Source: Saprospiraceae bacterium
GTDB lineage: Bacteria; Bacteroidota; Bacteroidia; Chitinophagales; Saprospiraceae
Direction: 5' to 3'
Length of the DNA stretch: 64,000 bases
Assembly (NCBI GenBank): GCA_020630735.1
Contig: JAHDIP010000006.1
Coordinates: 1-64,000, forward strand
The notes beneath the pieces are model-generated. The model saw only the letters and a program-made list of their open reading frames with translations. It was not told where the DNA came from and made no database searches. This document shows, in pieces, positions 28,401 to 38,500 of the stretch. The position numbers were made by a program, and so were the translations under genes. How positions within the stretch are numbered: position 1 is the first letter of the stretch; each line of letters starts with the position of its first letter.

Positions 28401-28865
28401 TTTGATATGGCTGCTTTTTGGCAACTTATAGGTGATGGTTTGCCAGGCTACATGGTGCCTTCAGTAATTCATAACATAGACCAAATACCTACTACGCCAA
28501 ACGGAAAAACAGATCGTAAAGAATTGTTGAAGTTAGCGAATAAAAAAGACGAGACTGTTGATGAACCTGAAAATACTACTGCGGTAGAATTGACAGAAAC
28601 GGAAGAAGCATTATCAACTATTTGGAAAGAAATTTTAGGCATCAATACGATTCAAATAAATGACAACTTTTTCGATAAAGGTGGTCATTCATTAAAAGGT
28701 ATTCGATTGATATCTATGGTCTTTCAAAAATTGAATATCAAGTTAGAAATCCGAGACATTTTTGCTTGTCCTACTATTGCTCAGATGGCTCAAAAAATTG
28801 ATGCACTGAAAAATATAGATGCTACTACTTCTGACGACGAAACAATTGGCTCTGTTACAATTTAA
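21081..28865 (+). CDS. NRPS 3, modules 6-7: (dead C)-A-T-E-C-A-T
   Basis: Synthetase of 2594 residues. Residues 1 to about 440 form a condensation-fold domain whose HHxxxDG is replaced by PSALGDQ (140-146), so it should be inactive. A1 core lies near 600; T1 Ser997 in GGDSI; E has H1173/H1174 (HHLIVDGVS) and EGHGRE; a DCL-type C has H1633/H1634; A2 core near 2133; T2 Ser2537. The A1 code DLTKFGHIGK differs at one position from the classical aspartate code, so D-Asp is expected. The A2 code DIWQLGNDDK resembles the Dab-type family but is unassigned; this A domain carries an extra Ser/Asp-rich insertion before the TSGSTG core. The tail is acidic and then hydrophobic (DDETIGSVTI), which fits a C-terminal docking peptide for the TubC-like domain of the next protein. 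Several Met codons lie near the N-terminus, so the exact start is uncertain. Confidence 0.94.
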   Translation: MNSTMNNLHMSQTDLLEPKVNGGFLSCDTGMNHSILMSIKGDLDISLLKELIGGISNRHESLISSQTKDQDADLLNQLVTNNSAAVIHEILVKENMKDVDPYVQGYFKKISTSVEIKHSLEATLLTIENRNAHYLILSIPSALGDQATLVNIYNELLDGLSRGYLENNEVFQFSQYASWRNSLLEEGDEAAEKFFDVDVENITKAPFQAVEVGNEIKKQSRKENILNKKLTKKISQYCTENNCTEEEFLLSCWMVLMYRLKRETNLTIGKVESLRSYEEFEKINGPISKVIPLAVKVSEEDNINDLIQFVQEYTEAARDFQDYYDNKRYSSESENDLVFPIGFNYWDLSDSAASVRDCDIKITKASSRPNRFVLDVLVVKYQNKMVVTIAGEEVNVAEDTIPFLSNSFNNLIENIVKGRTKISELCEVNSVERDLLLNVFNQEVEEQTSQLNIVERFESVVKKHPEKTAIKLGTETISYQSLNEQVNRIANYLTKICSVTIGDCVAIQMNRSINQVASILAVLKVGAHYLPVDSYLPAKRLEYILEDSGAKLLMHDIDATSPSTTTKCVSIEKEQIIVSLCKNTFDTPEFDIDNGCYIIYTSGSTGNPKGVRISHGNLANYLDWLVDAYDITEEDATIMLSSVAFDLGYTAFWSAITTGATLHLQKPNRFVDVEELVENLRSEKITYLKLTPSHFRLLVTDKGFEQSIQEFDLRLIFTGGEKIITESIRTYLELDNTCTIINHYGPTETTIGTVVKNITSTSLDTFEKFPVIGKVISNNKTYIVDESNSLVPIGAEGELCVAGNGLSEGYVNLEDLTKRSFIDNPFCEGEKLYKTGDLVKRLPNGDIDFIGRKDKQVKVNGFRVELGAIESVLINIEEIKQAVVLIQDVGASKQLTAFYTAANEVSEKEIKEQLSIRLPHYMVPLTYNHIDLIPLTPNGKVDKKTLLNGLTVEAENVTVADDTMSEKETLVADAWKQLFEKDTIALSDDFFRLGGDSIKAIQMTSRLREVGFQIHIYDIFEYPKLKDLVANISIAAEPSTVKKPREKKAVVTPIQKRFLETDLGNLNYFNQSVTLEGQFEPTMVQEICKALTDHHDALQSVFVREEGQWQQKIKSFNEFEVKVVETDETTSKEELDAIVNKLQASIDIENGPLIKVMLIKGTNSKDKLVMIIHHLIVDGVSWRIILEDLQTLLNQYKEGNELKLTRKTDSFLNWSNSLAEYAQSDTLKNELAYWKEIEKEQLTLGDNDQRALVGEVKSTDIAFTKGQTLDLLEKVGDAYHTEINDLLLAALADAFSQHFGSTKTLLALEGHGREEIIDSIDTTRTIGWFTSIFPIVLDAKNANDTEKLIVETKESLRQIPNKGVGYGILKYLAEEDLHTSPQISFNYLGQLSTTKTEGDYALSAEMYGENIDPNRKEFFSLSVTGIIRDQKLYFDFQYDDSLFDDDAISKLAATYKKSLLKVVAHCKTQEEQLLTPSDCLYKGLSFDVLKKLQNQYPVEDVYRLSPLQEGILFDVVREKDYDPYFRQVSYTVEGDLNVGHVESAFNMLLEQHDILRANFNRFDAEEPFQIISKEKKIEFIYFDFEGKPEQQDLLEEYKKEDEYAKFDLEQGALMRVTVIRMSENVYELIWSYHHIVLDGLCLPILTEEFLTFYNILLTGTKKEFPSPTRFKKYIEWLEQTNIDEAKDYWNDCIKGYSQVANLPEQRNAKFDKNETEDIGIQIDSEQTKAIIEFASNNGITLSTLLQTTWGILLGYYSDLSDTLFGRVISGRPPEIPNIDSMIGMFINTVPTRVQFDKQTSFVELSQQIQQQIIQGNDFSHIQLADILSTNPLGNNLFNHILDIRNFGTKDPDELLKNNDIGIKVFNESNFEPPSIYDLLITIVQTNEIYFQYTYKKSVYEREFIEDLGRRFAAVINQIVLNPTIKIEEIDFISTEEQKNLLAFNEEGDFRGLDKTYVDYFVEQAKKTPSNIAVKCGDEKLTYAQLDERTNQLANLLVARGVANNHTVGVLCERSIEMLVSIIGVLKAGGAFILLDPSHPVNRTAFILKQSNTYVLLSNYAAFNDWGAITEKLSAETAIESCIFFDDPTSEYNNGDASNDGSTISMFFKKDLLSASTAQPQVETHPRDRSYVCFTSGSTGLPKGAINENIGFLNHSFLMIDYLNINEKSVVAQTAPQSFDISIWQFTTALLTGASIVIYKQDVVLNPYDLMQQMKKDNVSIIQWVPSYLSLILEQTEQHPDEEFFDKVEFLLLGGETVKPKLVNQWFKHYPDTLLINNYGTAEVSDDTTINVISKEDELDNTVSIGKPMKNVSVYILDENMELCPVGKYGDIYVSGVAVGQGYIGNEELTAKSFIKDPFLNDGTRMYKTGDLGKWNFDGTLEFGGRRDYQVKVRGQRVELGEIEAFFCNQSEVKEAVVIDVVDENGDKFLVGFIVPDNSDQFDMAAFWQLIGDGLPGYMVPSVIHNIDQIPTTPNGKTDRKELLKLANKKDETVDEPENTTAVELTETEEALSTIWKEILGINTIQINDNFFDKGGHSLKGIRLISMVFQKLNIKLEIRDIFACPTIAQMAQKIDALKNIDATTSDDETIGSVTI

Positions 28866-28900
28866 ATTACACTAAAACCAAATACTAGTAGTACGCTAAA

Positions 28901-28940
28901 CCATAAGTTTCGATATATAAAGATGTATCGGAATTTATGG
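28901..28940 (+). other. Long hairpin between NRPS 3 and NRPS 4
   Basis: CCATAAGTTTCGATA pairs with TATCGGAATTTATGG over 15 positions with two G-U pairs and a ten-base loop. No T run follows, so it is not a standard terminator. A second inverted repeat (TAAGTGCTT 28955-28963 with AAGCACTTA 28997-29005) lies just downstream. Confidence 0.6.
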
Positions 28941-29095
28941 CTTGATGCAGTAAGTAAGTGCTTGGACAGTCATAAAAATGTAAGTTATTTTAGTTTAAGC
29001 ACTTATACCTATTCATACTAAAGAAACTATTTTGAAATTATTGAATGATTTTAAAGCAGTTTCTAAAATCAATCAATCGTTTAAAATACTCAAAA

Positions 29096-32000
29096 ATGCA
29101 AGAAATATTATCAAAACTTCAAGAGTTGGACTTAAAGCTTCAACTAAAAGGGGATTCATTAGAAGTTATAGGAAAAAAAGAACGTCTTACACCAGAACTT
29201 ATTCAGGAAGTGAGAACATATAAAGAAGAGCTTATTAACTTCTTGAAAAAGAATAAGAAAGAAGTTTATAAAAGTATTTCTAAAGTTGAAGAACAACCAT
29301 TTTATCCTGCTTCTTATGCTCAAAAGCAATTGTGGTTATTGAATGAATTGAACGGAGCAGAATCTGCTTATCATATAAATGGTGTTTTTCTTATTGAAGG
29401 AACGTTTGATGTTGAGGTACTACAACATTCTTTTTTAGAGCTGATCAAAAGACATGAAAGTTTAAGAACTTCTTTTAGAAAAGAAAATGAAGAACCTGTT
29501 CAGGTTGTACATCCAATAAGTGATATAAACTTTGAAGTTGAACAATCAGATTGGGATGAAGAAGATCTTGATTTCGCTAAAATGGCACTTATGGCGGAAG
29601 CAAAAGATCCGTTCAATTTGGAATGTCCTCCATTATTGAGAGCGGAACTTGTAACGACCAAAGAAGACAAAAAAATATTGTCATTAACCTTGCATCATAT
29701 CATCGCTGATGGATGGTCAATGGAGGTTTTGATGAGTGAGTTGATTACAATCTATATTCGAATGACTCAAGGAGAATATACACCAGCTCAACCATTAGAA
29801 ATCCAATATAAAGATTATGCCGCTTGGCAAGAGCAGCAACTTTCTGCTGAATTAGTAGAAGAGCATAAGTCTTTTTGGATGGAAACCTTAGCAGGAGAAT
29901 TACCAGTAGTCGAAAGACTAAATGATTTTAAACGACCAGATGTAAAAACCTATAATGGCGAAACCAAACGCTTCGTAATAGAGGCTGATCTATTCCAAGG
30001 TCTGAAAGAAATTACGAAAAAAAATCAGACAACTTTATTTATGTCTTTGATGGCAATGGTGAATACGCTATTGTTTAAATATACTGGTCAAAAAGATTTG
30101 ATTGTTGGTTCTCCGATGGCAGGTAGAGGACATGCTGATTTAGAAAAGCAAATTGGCTTTTATGTAAACATGTTGCCCTTCCGCACTGCAATAGATAGTA
30201 AGTCAACGTTCGAAGAGTTACTACAACAAATAAAGACAATGACCCTAAATGTTTACGATCATCAACTCTATCCATTTGATCAAATTGTAAATGATTTAAG
30301 AATCAAAAGAGATTCAAGTCGTTCTCCATTATTTGATATAGTAATGGCACTTCAAAATACAAGCATTAATACTAATGAAGGAGTAGAGTTGGAGAATGTA
30401 AAAGTAACGCCGATTCAACTCGATTTAGGAATTAGTAAATACGATATGCTTTTTGATTTCAGAGAAGCTGGCGATTTACTAGAATTAGGAATACAATATA
30501 ATAGCGATTTATTTAGAGAAGAGAAGATTGAACAAATAGCACAACACTTTAAAAACCTGTTACAGTCAGTTGTAAACGAAGAAGAGAAAAGCCTTGCTCA
30601 ATTGTCATTCTTAGGAACTGAAGAAATGACTCAGCTAAACAAAATTAGTAATGCAGATCCAGTTTTTTGTGAGCAAGAAAGTATTGTCGAAATTTTTGAA
30701 CAACAGGTTGAAGCAAACCCAGATAAGATTGCTGTAGTTGCTCATGACGTAAAATTAAGTTATAAAGAACTCAACCAAAAGGCGAATCGATTAGCTCATT
30801 ATTTGAGAAACAATTTTGAAATAAAACCAAATTCATTTATTGGGCTTCATTTCGATAGAAATGAAAAAATGATCGTTGGAATTCTTGCTGTATTAAAAGC
30901 AGGAGCAGGATATTTGCCTTTGGATGTTAATTATCCACTCAATAGAAAATTGTCTATCGTAAATGATTCTGGCATTAATATTATTCTTTGCGATTCTGTT
31001 ATTGATCAAGCGGTTGCTGATTTGGCTTCACCAATAGAAGTAGATCAAATCATTGACCAGGAAGAGGTATGCACAGAAAACCTAAGTCGCTCAGAAAATA
31101 CGAATGCGTATGTCATGTTTACTTCAGGAACAACAGGAAATCCTAAAGGGGTAGTTATCAAACAAAAATCTGTAGTAGGATTTATCCAAACAACAGAACA
31201 TTTTAATTTTAGTGAAACTACAAACTCTGTTCTTATACCAAGTTATTCTTTTGACGGCTCTATCTACGATATATTTGGCACCTTACTAAATGGAGGAACG
31301 CTTTTTATCCCTACAATGGGGACAATAACTTCTTACCATAAAATGGGAGAATATATTACAGGCAATGAAATTAATAACATGTTTATCTCAACAGCTTATT
31401 TTAATATGCTTGTTGAAGCACTTCCTTCGTTCTCAAAAATGAACGGAACAGTGATTTTTGGCGGAGAAGCTGCATCACCTAAACATGTTAAAGCTTGCTT
31501 GAAAAATGCTGCACCTTCATTTCGATTATTAAATGCTTATGGTCCTACAGAGTGTACAGTCTTTACGACCTTATTATCAATTACAGATCCTAATCAAGAG
31601 ATTACTATTGGTCGTCCACTAGAACAAAGTAGCGTATTTATTCTAGATGATCATCTTAATCAGGTTCCTGTTGGTGTAACGGGCGAAATCTATGTTGGAG
31701 GAAACGGGTTGGCATCGGGATATTTGAATAATAAGAAAACGACCGATGAAAAATTCATTAATCTAAACGGAAGAAGACTCTACAAAACAGGAGACGAAGC
31801 TCGTTGGACTGCCGAAGGAACTATTGCATTCGAAGGTCGAAAAGATAGACAAGTAAAAATTAGAGGATATCGAATAGAGTTAGAAGAAATTGAGGAAGCT
31901 TTGATGGCTACTGAAATGGTGAAAACAGCACTAATTGATATTCGATCTATTGCGGATGAAAATAAAATACTGACATGGGTCATAACAAAAGAAGCTGCAG

Positions 32001-32446
32001 ATGTCGATTTGATAAAACAGTCGATACAAACAAAATTACCTTCTTATATGATACCTTATGCCATCATCAAAATAGAAGAGGTTCCACTTAATTCCAACGG
32101 GAAAGTTGACTACAAAGCACTTCCTAACGTAGACGAACATCTATTGGAAAATGATGGAATGACTGCACCTGAAACTAAAACCGAAAAATTATTAGCCGCT
32201 ATCTGGGCTACTATTCTCGGTAAAGAAAATCCAACAACAGAAGATAATTTCTTTGAATTAGGAGGACATTCATTATTAGCGATTAAAATAATAGCAAGAG
32301 TTTTTGATGAATTAGAAGTGAGAATCGAACTCGAAGATATCTTTAAGCACCCGACCATTCGATCTTTAGCGGTTAAAATAGAAGAGAAAGAAAAACAACT
32401 TGTAGAAAACTCTAAAGCCGAAGATGTAGAAGAATTTATACTGTGA
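29096..32446 (+). CDS. NRPS 4, module 8: docking-C-A-T
   Basis: Single-module synthetase, 1116 residues from the start I prefer at 29096. The frame is open from 29045, but the TubC-type docking domain begins MQEILSKLQELDLKLQLKG and the 17 residues before it have no counterpart in NRPS 5 or 7. Domains: docking 1-55 (ending YKEELINFLKK), C about 75-500 with H200/H201 (HHIIADGWS), A about 520-1015 (FTSGTTG core near 675, A10 NGKVDYK), T with Ser1059. The specificity positions read DGYFIGAVFK, most like aliphatic residue codes, but I do not assign a substrate. The tail EDVEEFIL is acidic then hydrophobic and fits a docking peptide for NRPS 5. The intergenic gap to NRPS 5 is 63 bases with no strong hairpin. 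Confidence 0.94.
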   Translation: MQEILSKLQELDLKLQLKGDSLEVIGKKERLTPELIQEVRTYKEELINFLKKNKKEVYKSISKVEEQPFYPASYAQKQLWLLNELNGAESAYHINGVFLIEGTFDVEVLQHSFLELIKRHESLRTSFRKENEEPVQVVHPISDINFEVEQSDWDEEDLDFAKMALMAEAKDPFNLECPPLLRAELVTTKEDKKILSLTLHHIIADGWSMEVLMSELITIYIRMTQGEYTPAQPLEIQYKDYAAWQEQQLSAELVEEHKSFWMETLAGELPVVERLNDFKRPDVKTYNGETKRFVIEADLFQGLKEITKKNQTTLFMSLMAMVNTLLFKYTGQKDLIVGSPMAGRGHADLEKQIGFYVNMLPFRTAIDSKSTFEELLQQIKTMTLNVYDHQLYPFDQIVNDLRIKRDSSRSPLFDIVMALQNTSINTNEGVELENVKVTPIQLDLGISKYDMLFDFREAGDLLELGIQYNSDLFREEKIEQIAQHFKNLLQSVVNEEEKSLAQLSFLGTEEMTQLNKISNADPVFCEQESIVEIFEQQVEANPDKIAVVAHDVKLSYKELNQKANRLAHYLRNNFEIKPNSFIGLHFDRNEKMIVGILAVLKAGAGYLPLDVNYPLNRKLSIVNDSGINIILCDSVIDQAVADLASPIEVDQIIDQEEVCTENLSRSENTNAYVMFTSGTTGNPKGVVIKQKSVVGFIQTTEHFNFSETTNSVLIPSYSFDGSIYDIFGTLLNGGTLFIPTMGTITSYHKMGEYITGNEINNMFISTAYFNMLVEALPSFSKMNGTVIFGGEAASPKHVKACLKNAAPSFRLLNAYGPTECTVFTTLLSITDPNQEITIGRPLEQSSVFILDDHLNQVPVGVTGEIYVGGNGLASGYLNNKKTTDEKFINLNGRRLYKTGDEARWTAEGTIAFEGRKDRQVKIRGYRIELEEIEEALMATEMVKTALIDIRSIADENKILTWVITKEAADVDLIKQSIQTKLPSYMIPYAIIKIEEVPLNSNGKVDYKALPNVDEHLLENDGMTAPETKTEKLLAAIWATILGKENPTTEDNFFELGGHSLLAIKIIARVFDELEVRIELEDIFKHPTIRSLAVKIEEKEKQLVENSKAEDVEEFIL

Positions 32447-32509
32447 AAAAACTGTGCCCATAATTAAAAAATTAAACCATCGAAAATTCATTTCATAATA
32501 ACACGAAGT

Positions 32510-35500
32510 ATGGAACTAAGAGAATTTGTTAATGACCTAAGATCTCAAGGCGTTAATTTATCAATTGTTAACGAAGAATTAAAAGTAGCCTTTCCTAAAG
32601 GAAAATCATCTCCCGAATTATTACAACATTTGAGAAGCAATAAAGAAGAAATTTTGGCGCAGCTTAGGATGGAAGAAGGAAATGGTTTAGACGAAATTTT
32701 TGCAATAGAAGAACAGGAACATTATCCTGTTTCTTATGCTCAAAATAGAATGTGGGTTTTAGATCAATATGAAGAAAATCAGTACGTTTATAATGTCCCT
32801 CAAGCTTTTGCCGTAAAAGGCAAATTAGATATAGATAGTTTTAGCCAAGCTTATCTAGAGGTTATTGATCGACATGAAATTTTGAGAACAACCTTTGCTA
32901 AAGTAAATGGAGAGGTTCGTCAAAAAGTTGATCCATTAAACGATGAGCGATTCAAAATGGGGTATTTGGATTTAAGAGCTGAAACAAACGGAGAAGAACT
33001 GGCCCACCAAATTATTCTCAAAGAAAAGAAAACATTTTTCTCTTTAATAAATGGGCCTTTAGTAAAATCTAAACTTATCCATATTAATGAAGAGGAATTT
33101 ATACTATTGCTTACAATGCATCATAGTGTAACGGATGGCTGGTCTTTTCAGACCTTCTATAAAGACTTACTAACAGCCTATAGTGCTTTTGCTAAAAATG
33201 AAAAACCAGCATTTGCTGATATTTCTATTCAGTATAAAGATTTTACTACTTGGCAAAGAAAAAATATTGAAGGAGCTCAAGGCAAAGAAGCCAAAGAATA
33301 TTGGTTGTCAAAATTAGGAGGAGAACTACCTGTTTTAAGTTTGCCTACAGATCGAAAAAGACCAAATGTTTTTAGTTTTAAAGGAGCGCAACAACGATTC
33401 AAAGTAAGTAAAGAACTTACCAATAAAGCACTCCAACTTTCCAAGAAAGCAGGAGTTACTAATTTTATGTTCTTACTTTCTACATTAAAAGTGTTATTGT
33501 ACAAGTATACAAAGCAAGGAGATGTTGTCGTTGGTACGCCAGTAGCTGGAAGAGGGAAGTTGGAATTGGAAAATCAGATTGGCTTGTATATGAATACATT
33601 GGCACTTAGATCCCAACTCAATGAAAATGATACTTTTCTTGAAGCCCTAGAAAAAGTAAGTCAAACAGCCTTTGAAGGTTTTAAATATCAAGAATATCCT
33701 TTTGATCATTTAGTAGATGATCTATCGCTCAAGAGAGACGTATCAAGATCGCCATTGTTTGATGTTATGATTACTGTTGCAGAAAATTATAATATCAATA
33801 AAGCATCTGAAAAAGGAGATTTATCTATTGAAAAAATAACAGGTATCCAAACGGTTGCAGAGTTTGATCTTACTGTTAGTTATACCGTAATGGAAGATGG
33901 CTTACAAGCTTCTTTTATTTACAATACAGACTTATTTGACGATTGGAGAATCGAGCAAATGTTTAGACATTATGAAACGCTACTAGATTCTATTATAGAA
34001 AATCCTGAAGCTTCTTTAAAAGAGTTAGCTATTGTTTCTGAAAATGAGTCAGATAAAATTTTGAACTCTTTCAATACAGAACTAGATCTTTCACGCATAC
34101 AAGAAGAAAGTTATTTAGGTTGTTTTTATAATCAAGTTGATAAAAATCCAGATAGCATTGCTGTTACTTGTGATGGTAAAGAGCTTAGTTATTTGGAGTT
34201 AGATCAAGCATCGAGTAAAATTGCTAACTTATTAGTAGAGAAAGGGATTCAAAAAGATGATCTCGTAGCCATATTCTCAAATCGTTCGATTGAGATGTTG
34301 ACTTATATTTTAGCTGTGATTAAGTCTGGAGGAGCTTTTGTGTTTTTTAATCCAAAGTTTCCTTTAAAGCGTTTATTGCTACTAGCTCAAGAAACGCAAA
34401 CCAAGATGATGCTCACTCAATCTTCAGTATCTGACGATTGGACGTCGATGATTGATTCTTTCCAAAAAGAATCTTCTGTAAGAACAGTCGTATTTGCAGA
34501 TAGTTTTGAAGGAGAAACTTCATTGAAGAATGATACGAAAGAAGTTAATCCAACTAGCGAAGAGTTTAGTGTTGTTACAAGAAATGAATGGGATAGTTGT
34601 AGCGCAGAACGACCGAATGTGAAATTAGATTTAGATAGTTTAAGCTATCTTTTCTTTACATCTGGCTCTACAGGTAAACCTAAGGGCGCATTAATCGAAA
34701 ATCAAGGTATGTTTAATCACGTCTTGGCTTTAATTGATGCATTCAATATAGATGAAAATAGTGTGATTGCTCAGACTGCTCCTCAAAGTTTTGACATTAG
34801 TGTATGGCAGTTCATTACTGGTATTGCTGCAGGAAGTCGCACCGTTATTTATAAGGAGTCCGTTATTCACAATCCATTATCCTTCTTAGAAGAAGTGAAT
34901 AAAGATGGAGTAACAATCTTACAGTTAGTACCTTCTTATATCGTGACGTTGTTAGATGAAGTCAAATCAAACTCAGAAGAAAACTACTTTGAGCAGTTGC
35001 AATTTTTAAGTCTTACTGGAGAAGCTACTAAAGCTACCTTACTGAATGAATGGTTTGAGTTATTTCCAGAAATTAGCGTCGTAAATGCTTACGGACCTGC
35101 AGAAGCATCAGATGATGTTACCTTAAATATTATCACTAAAGAGAATTTTAAGCAAGATTCTGTTTCTATTGGAACACCAATCATAAATACAAGAATTTAC
35201 ATTTTAGATCAGGACTTAAATTTATGTCCTATAGGTCATCCAGGTGAAATATATGTAGCAGGTATCCCTGTAGGAAGAGGTTATCTTAATGATGCAGAAA
35301 AAACAGCACAATCATTTCTTACAGATCCATTTTTAGGTGAGGATGTTCGAATGTATAAAACAGGTGACCTAGGTGTTTGGAATGTAGATGGAAGTATCAA
35401 TTTCATTGGTCGCAAAGATCATCAGGTAAAAATACGTGGACAACGAATAGAATTGGGAGAAATCGAAGCCTTTTTAAATAAACAAAAAGGAGTAAAAGAA

Positions 35501-38500
35501 GCAGTTGTCGTTGATACACTAGATGCAGATGGGAATAAGTGTTTGGTCGGTTTTGTTACCGAAGTAGATCAAGGCAGCTTGTCATTGGATATAGTCACTA
35601 AAGGTTTGGAAAAAGATATTCCTAGCTTTATGATTCCTCAAAAAATCCAGTGTGTTGCACAATTACCTACCACTGCAAATGGTAAAGTAGATAGGGCTAC
35701 ACTAAAAATAATGGCAGACTTTTCAACAGATGAAAAGCAAGAAGCCTTTGCGCAACCTACTAATGACGTCGAAACAAAATTACTAGAGATTTGGAAAGAA
35801 GTTTTAAATACAGAGAGTATTAGTACCGATAAAAATTTCTTCGATGCTGGAGGTCACTCATTGAAAGTGATTGTAATGATTTCCAAAATCTATAAAGATT
35901 TAAGTGTCAAGTTAGAGCTAAAAGATGTATTTGCTAATCCGACTATTCAAGCATTAGCAACACTTGTTGGAGGCAAAACAGAAAGCGTATTTGAAGGTAT
36001 TCCTAAATTGCCTGTACAAGAATATTATGATGTTTCTTTTGCTCAACGCAGGTTGTGGGTCGTTGATCAAATGTTGGAAGATAATAGAGCCTTTAATATT
36101 CCATCGGCTTATATCTTTAAGGGTAAGTTAGATGTAGATGCATTTTGTGATGCTTTTCAAACGCTTATTGATAGACACGAAAGTTTTCGTACCGTATTCC
36201 TATCAGTAGATGGAGTACCAAAGCAAAGAATTATTCCAACAGATGATTTTGAGTTTGAAATAGATGTTCAAGATTTTAGTGGCTTTGAGTTTAAAGAAGA
36301 AAAAACAAGCGATGCTGTAGAGCGTTTATCTTGGGATAATTTTGATCTTGAAAAAGGACCTTTATTACGTGCTGCATTGATTAAGCAGGCAGAAGATCAT
36401 TATGTGTTTACCTATAGCGTACATCACATTATATCTGATGGTTGGTCTACTGATATCATAAAACGTGAAGTAATTCATTTATATAATGATTATATCAATG
36501 ACCGAAAAAATACATTAAAGCCTTTAAGAATTCAATACAAAGATTATGCTGCATGGTCTAATGATGTTATTGATAACAAAGGATCAGAATCACATAGAGC
36601 ATATTGGTTGAACCAGTTTGAAGAACTACCTGCACCACTTAGTTTGCCTACAGAAAACTTGCGTCCTGCAGTAAAGACATATAATGGTTCGAATACAGGA
36701 ATTGTTATTGGTGAATCGGTTACGAACAAACTTAGAGCATTGGCTAAACGGAATGAAACTACCTTATTCTCAGTTTTAGTTTCTGCTGTAAATGGTCTTT
36801 TTTATCGGTATACTGGTCAAAAAGACATTACGCTAGGAATAACTGCGGCAGAGAGACATCATTCAGATCTCAACGATTTGATCGGATTCTTTGTCAACAT
36901 GTTGCCTGTTCGAAATCGTTTTTCTGAAACAGATTCTTTTGAAGAGTTATTACAAAATGTAAAGGATAATATGTTGGGAGCACTCAACCACCAAGCTTAT
37001 CCTTTCGATAAACTAGTCGATGAGTTAGACCTGGAAAGAGATACAGGAAGATCGCCATTGTTTGATGTTGTAATGACGATGCGTAATACTGGTTTTATTA
37101 GAGATGATAAAGATGAATTAGATGGTTTAGAAATCGATAGCTTCGGTGCCGAAACTAATGTAATTAAATATGATCTTGCATTCTTCTTTAATGAAGCAGA
37201 AGATTCCTTAGGAATTCAACTTTATTATAATACAGATATTTATCCAGCATATAGAATACAACGAATGCTTGAGCACTTGAATGTGTTCTTAGAAGAAGCA
37301 GTAGCAGAACCGTTGATGCCTCTTAATAATATTAAATATCTAGCAAAAGAAGAAGAAACGTTCCTTAAAAAAGGATTAAACGAGTTCAAAAACTGGGAAG
37401 AGTTTCCTGCTCTGATTCACGAAATTGTAGAAAATATTGCTGAAACTTATCCAGACGAAATAGCGGTCTCGTACAAAGATAAAGACCTAAGTTATGGAGA
37501 ATTAAACAAAGAGTCGAATCGACTAGCGCACTATTTTAGAGAGCATTATAAAGTAAAAGCTAATGATATTATAGCAGTATTATTAGAACCTTCAGATAAG
37601 TTGATTATTACACTTTTAGCTATTCTTAAATCTGGTGCAGGTTGGTTGCCAATAGGTTTGAAATTCCCTACACAACGAAAAGAGTTCGTCATGTCAGATG
37701 CTGGAGTTTCACTCTTAGTAACAAGCGAAGACCTAAAGGAAGATCTAGAGAATTATCAAGGAGAAATTTTTATTCCAGATACACAATGGAATAATTTATC
37801 TACCAATACAGATAATCTTGTTAATGTAAATACAACAGAAGATACTGCCTATGTCATTTATACATCAGGTACCACAGGTAAACCTAAAGGTGTTGTCGTT
37901 CCTCATAAATCATTGGTAGCTTATATTGATGGATATAAAGATGCCTTCAATACAGGAATTGAAGATTCTACTTTGATGGTAGCCAGTTTAGCCTTCGATG
38001 GCGGTTATACCAATTTATGGGGTGCATTAGGAACGGGTGCTTGTGTAGTCATTCCGCCATATGCTAAGTATGTTGACAGAGATGTATGGATGGATCTTAT
38101 TAGAGATAAAGAAATTACATTTTTTAAGTTTACACCATCTCATCTTAATCTAATTGTAGATCACGAAGACTTTGTAGAAGAAGCGAAACAACTTAAGGTG
38201 CAAACCTTTATACTAGGAGGTGAAGCAATTAATGTGAACGATGTTGAAAGACTCTTTAATGCAATACCTGATGTAACGGTATATAATCATTATGGTCCAA
38301 CAGAAGCAACAGTAGGTTGTACTTTTAAGAAGATTACCTTAGAAAATTTCGAATTCTTCAGACAAAATCCTGTCATTGGATCGCCTTTGGCCGAAAATAA
38401 AATTTACATCTTAGATGAAAGTAACAAATTAGTTCCTCAAGGAATAATCGGTGAAGTTTGTGTGACAGGAAGAGGTGTAGCGAATGGTTACTTAAATAGA

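Noticed and set aside
29045-29095. Upstream ATG adding 17 residues to NRPS 4
   Set aside because: The docking domain begins at Met 29096, aligned with the starts of NRPS 5 and NRPS 7; the extra residues have no counterpart.
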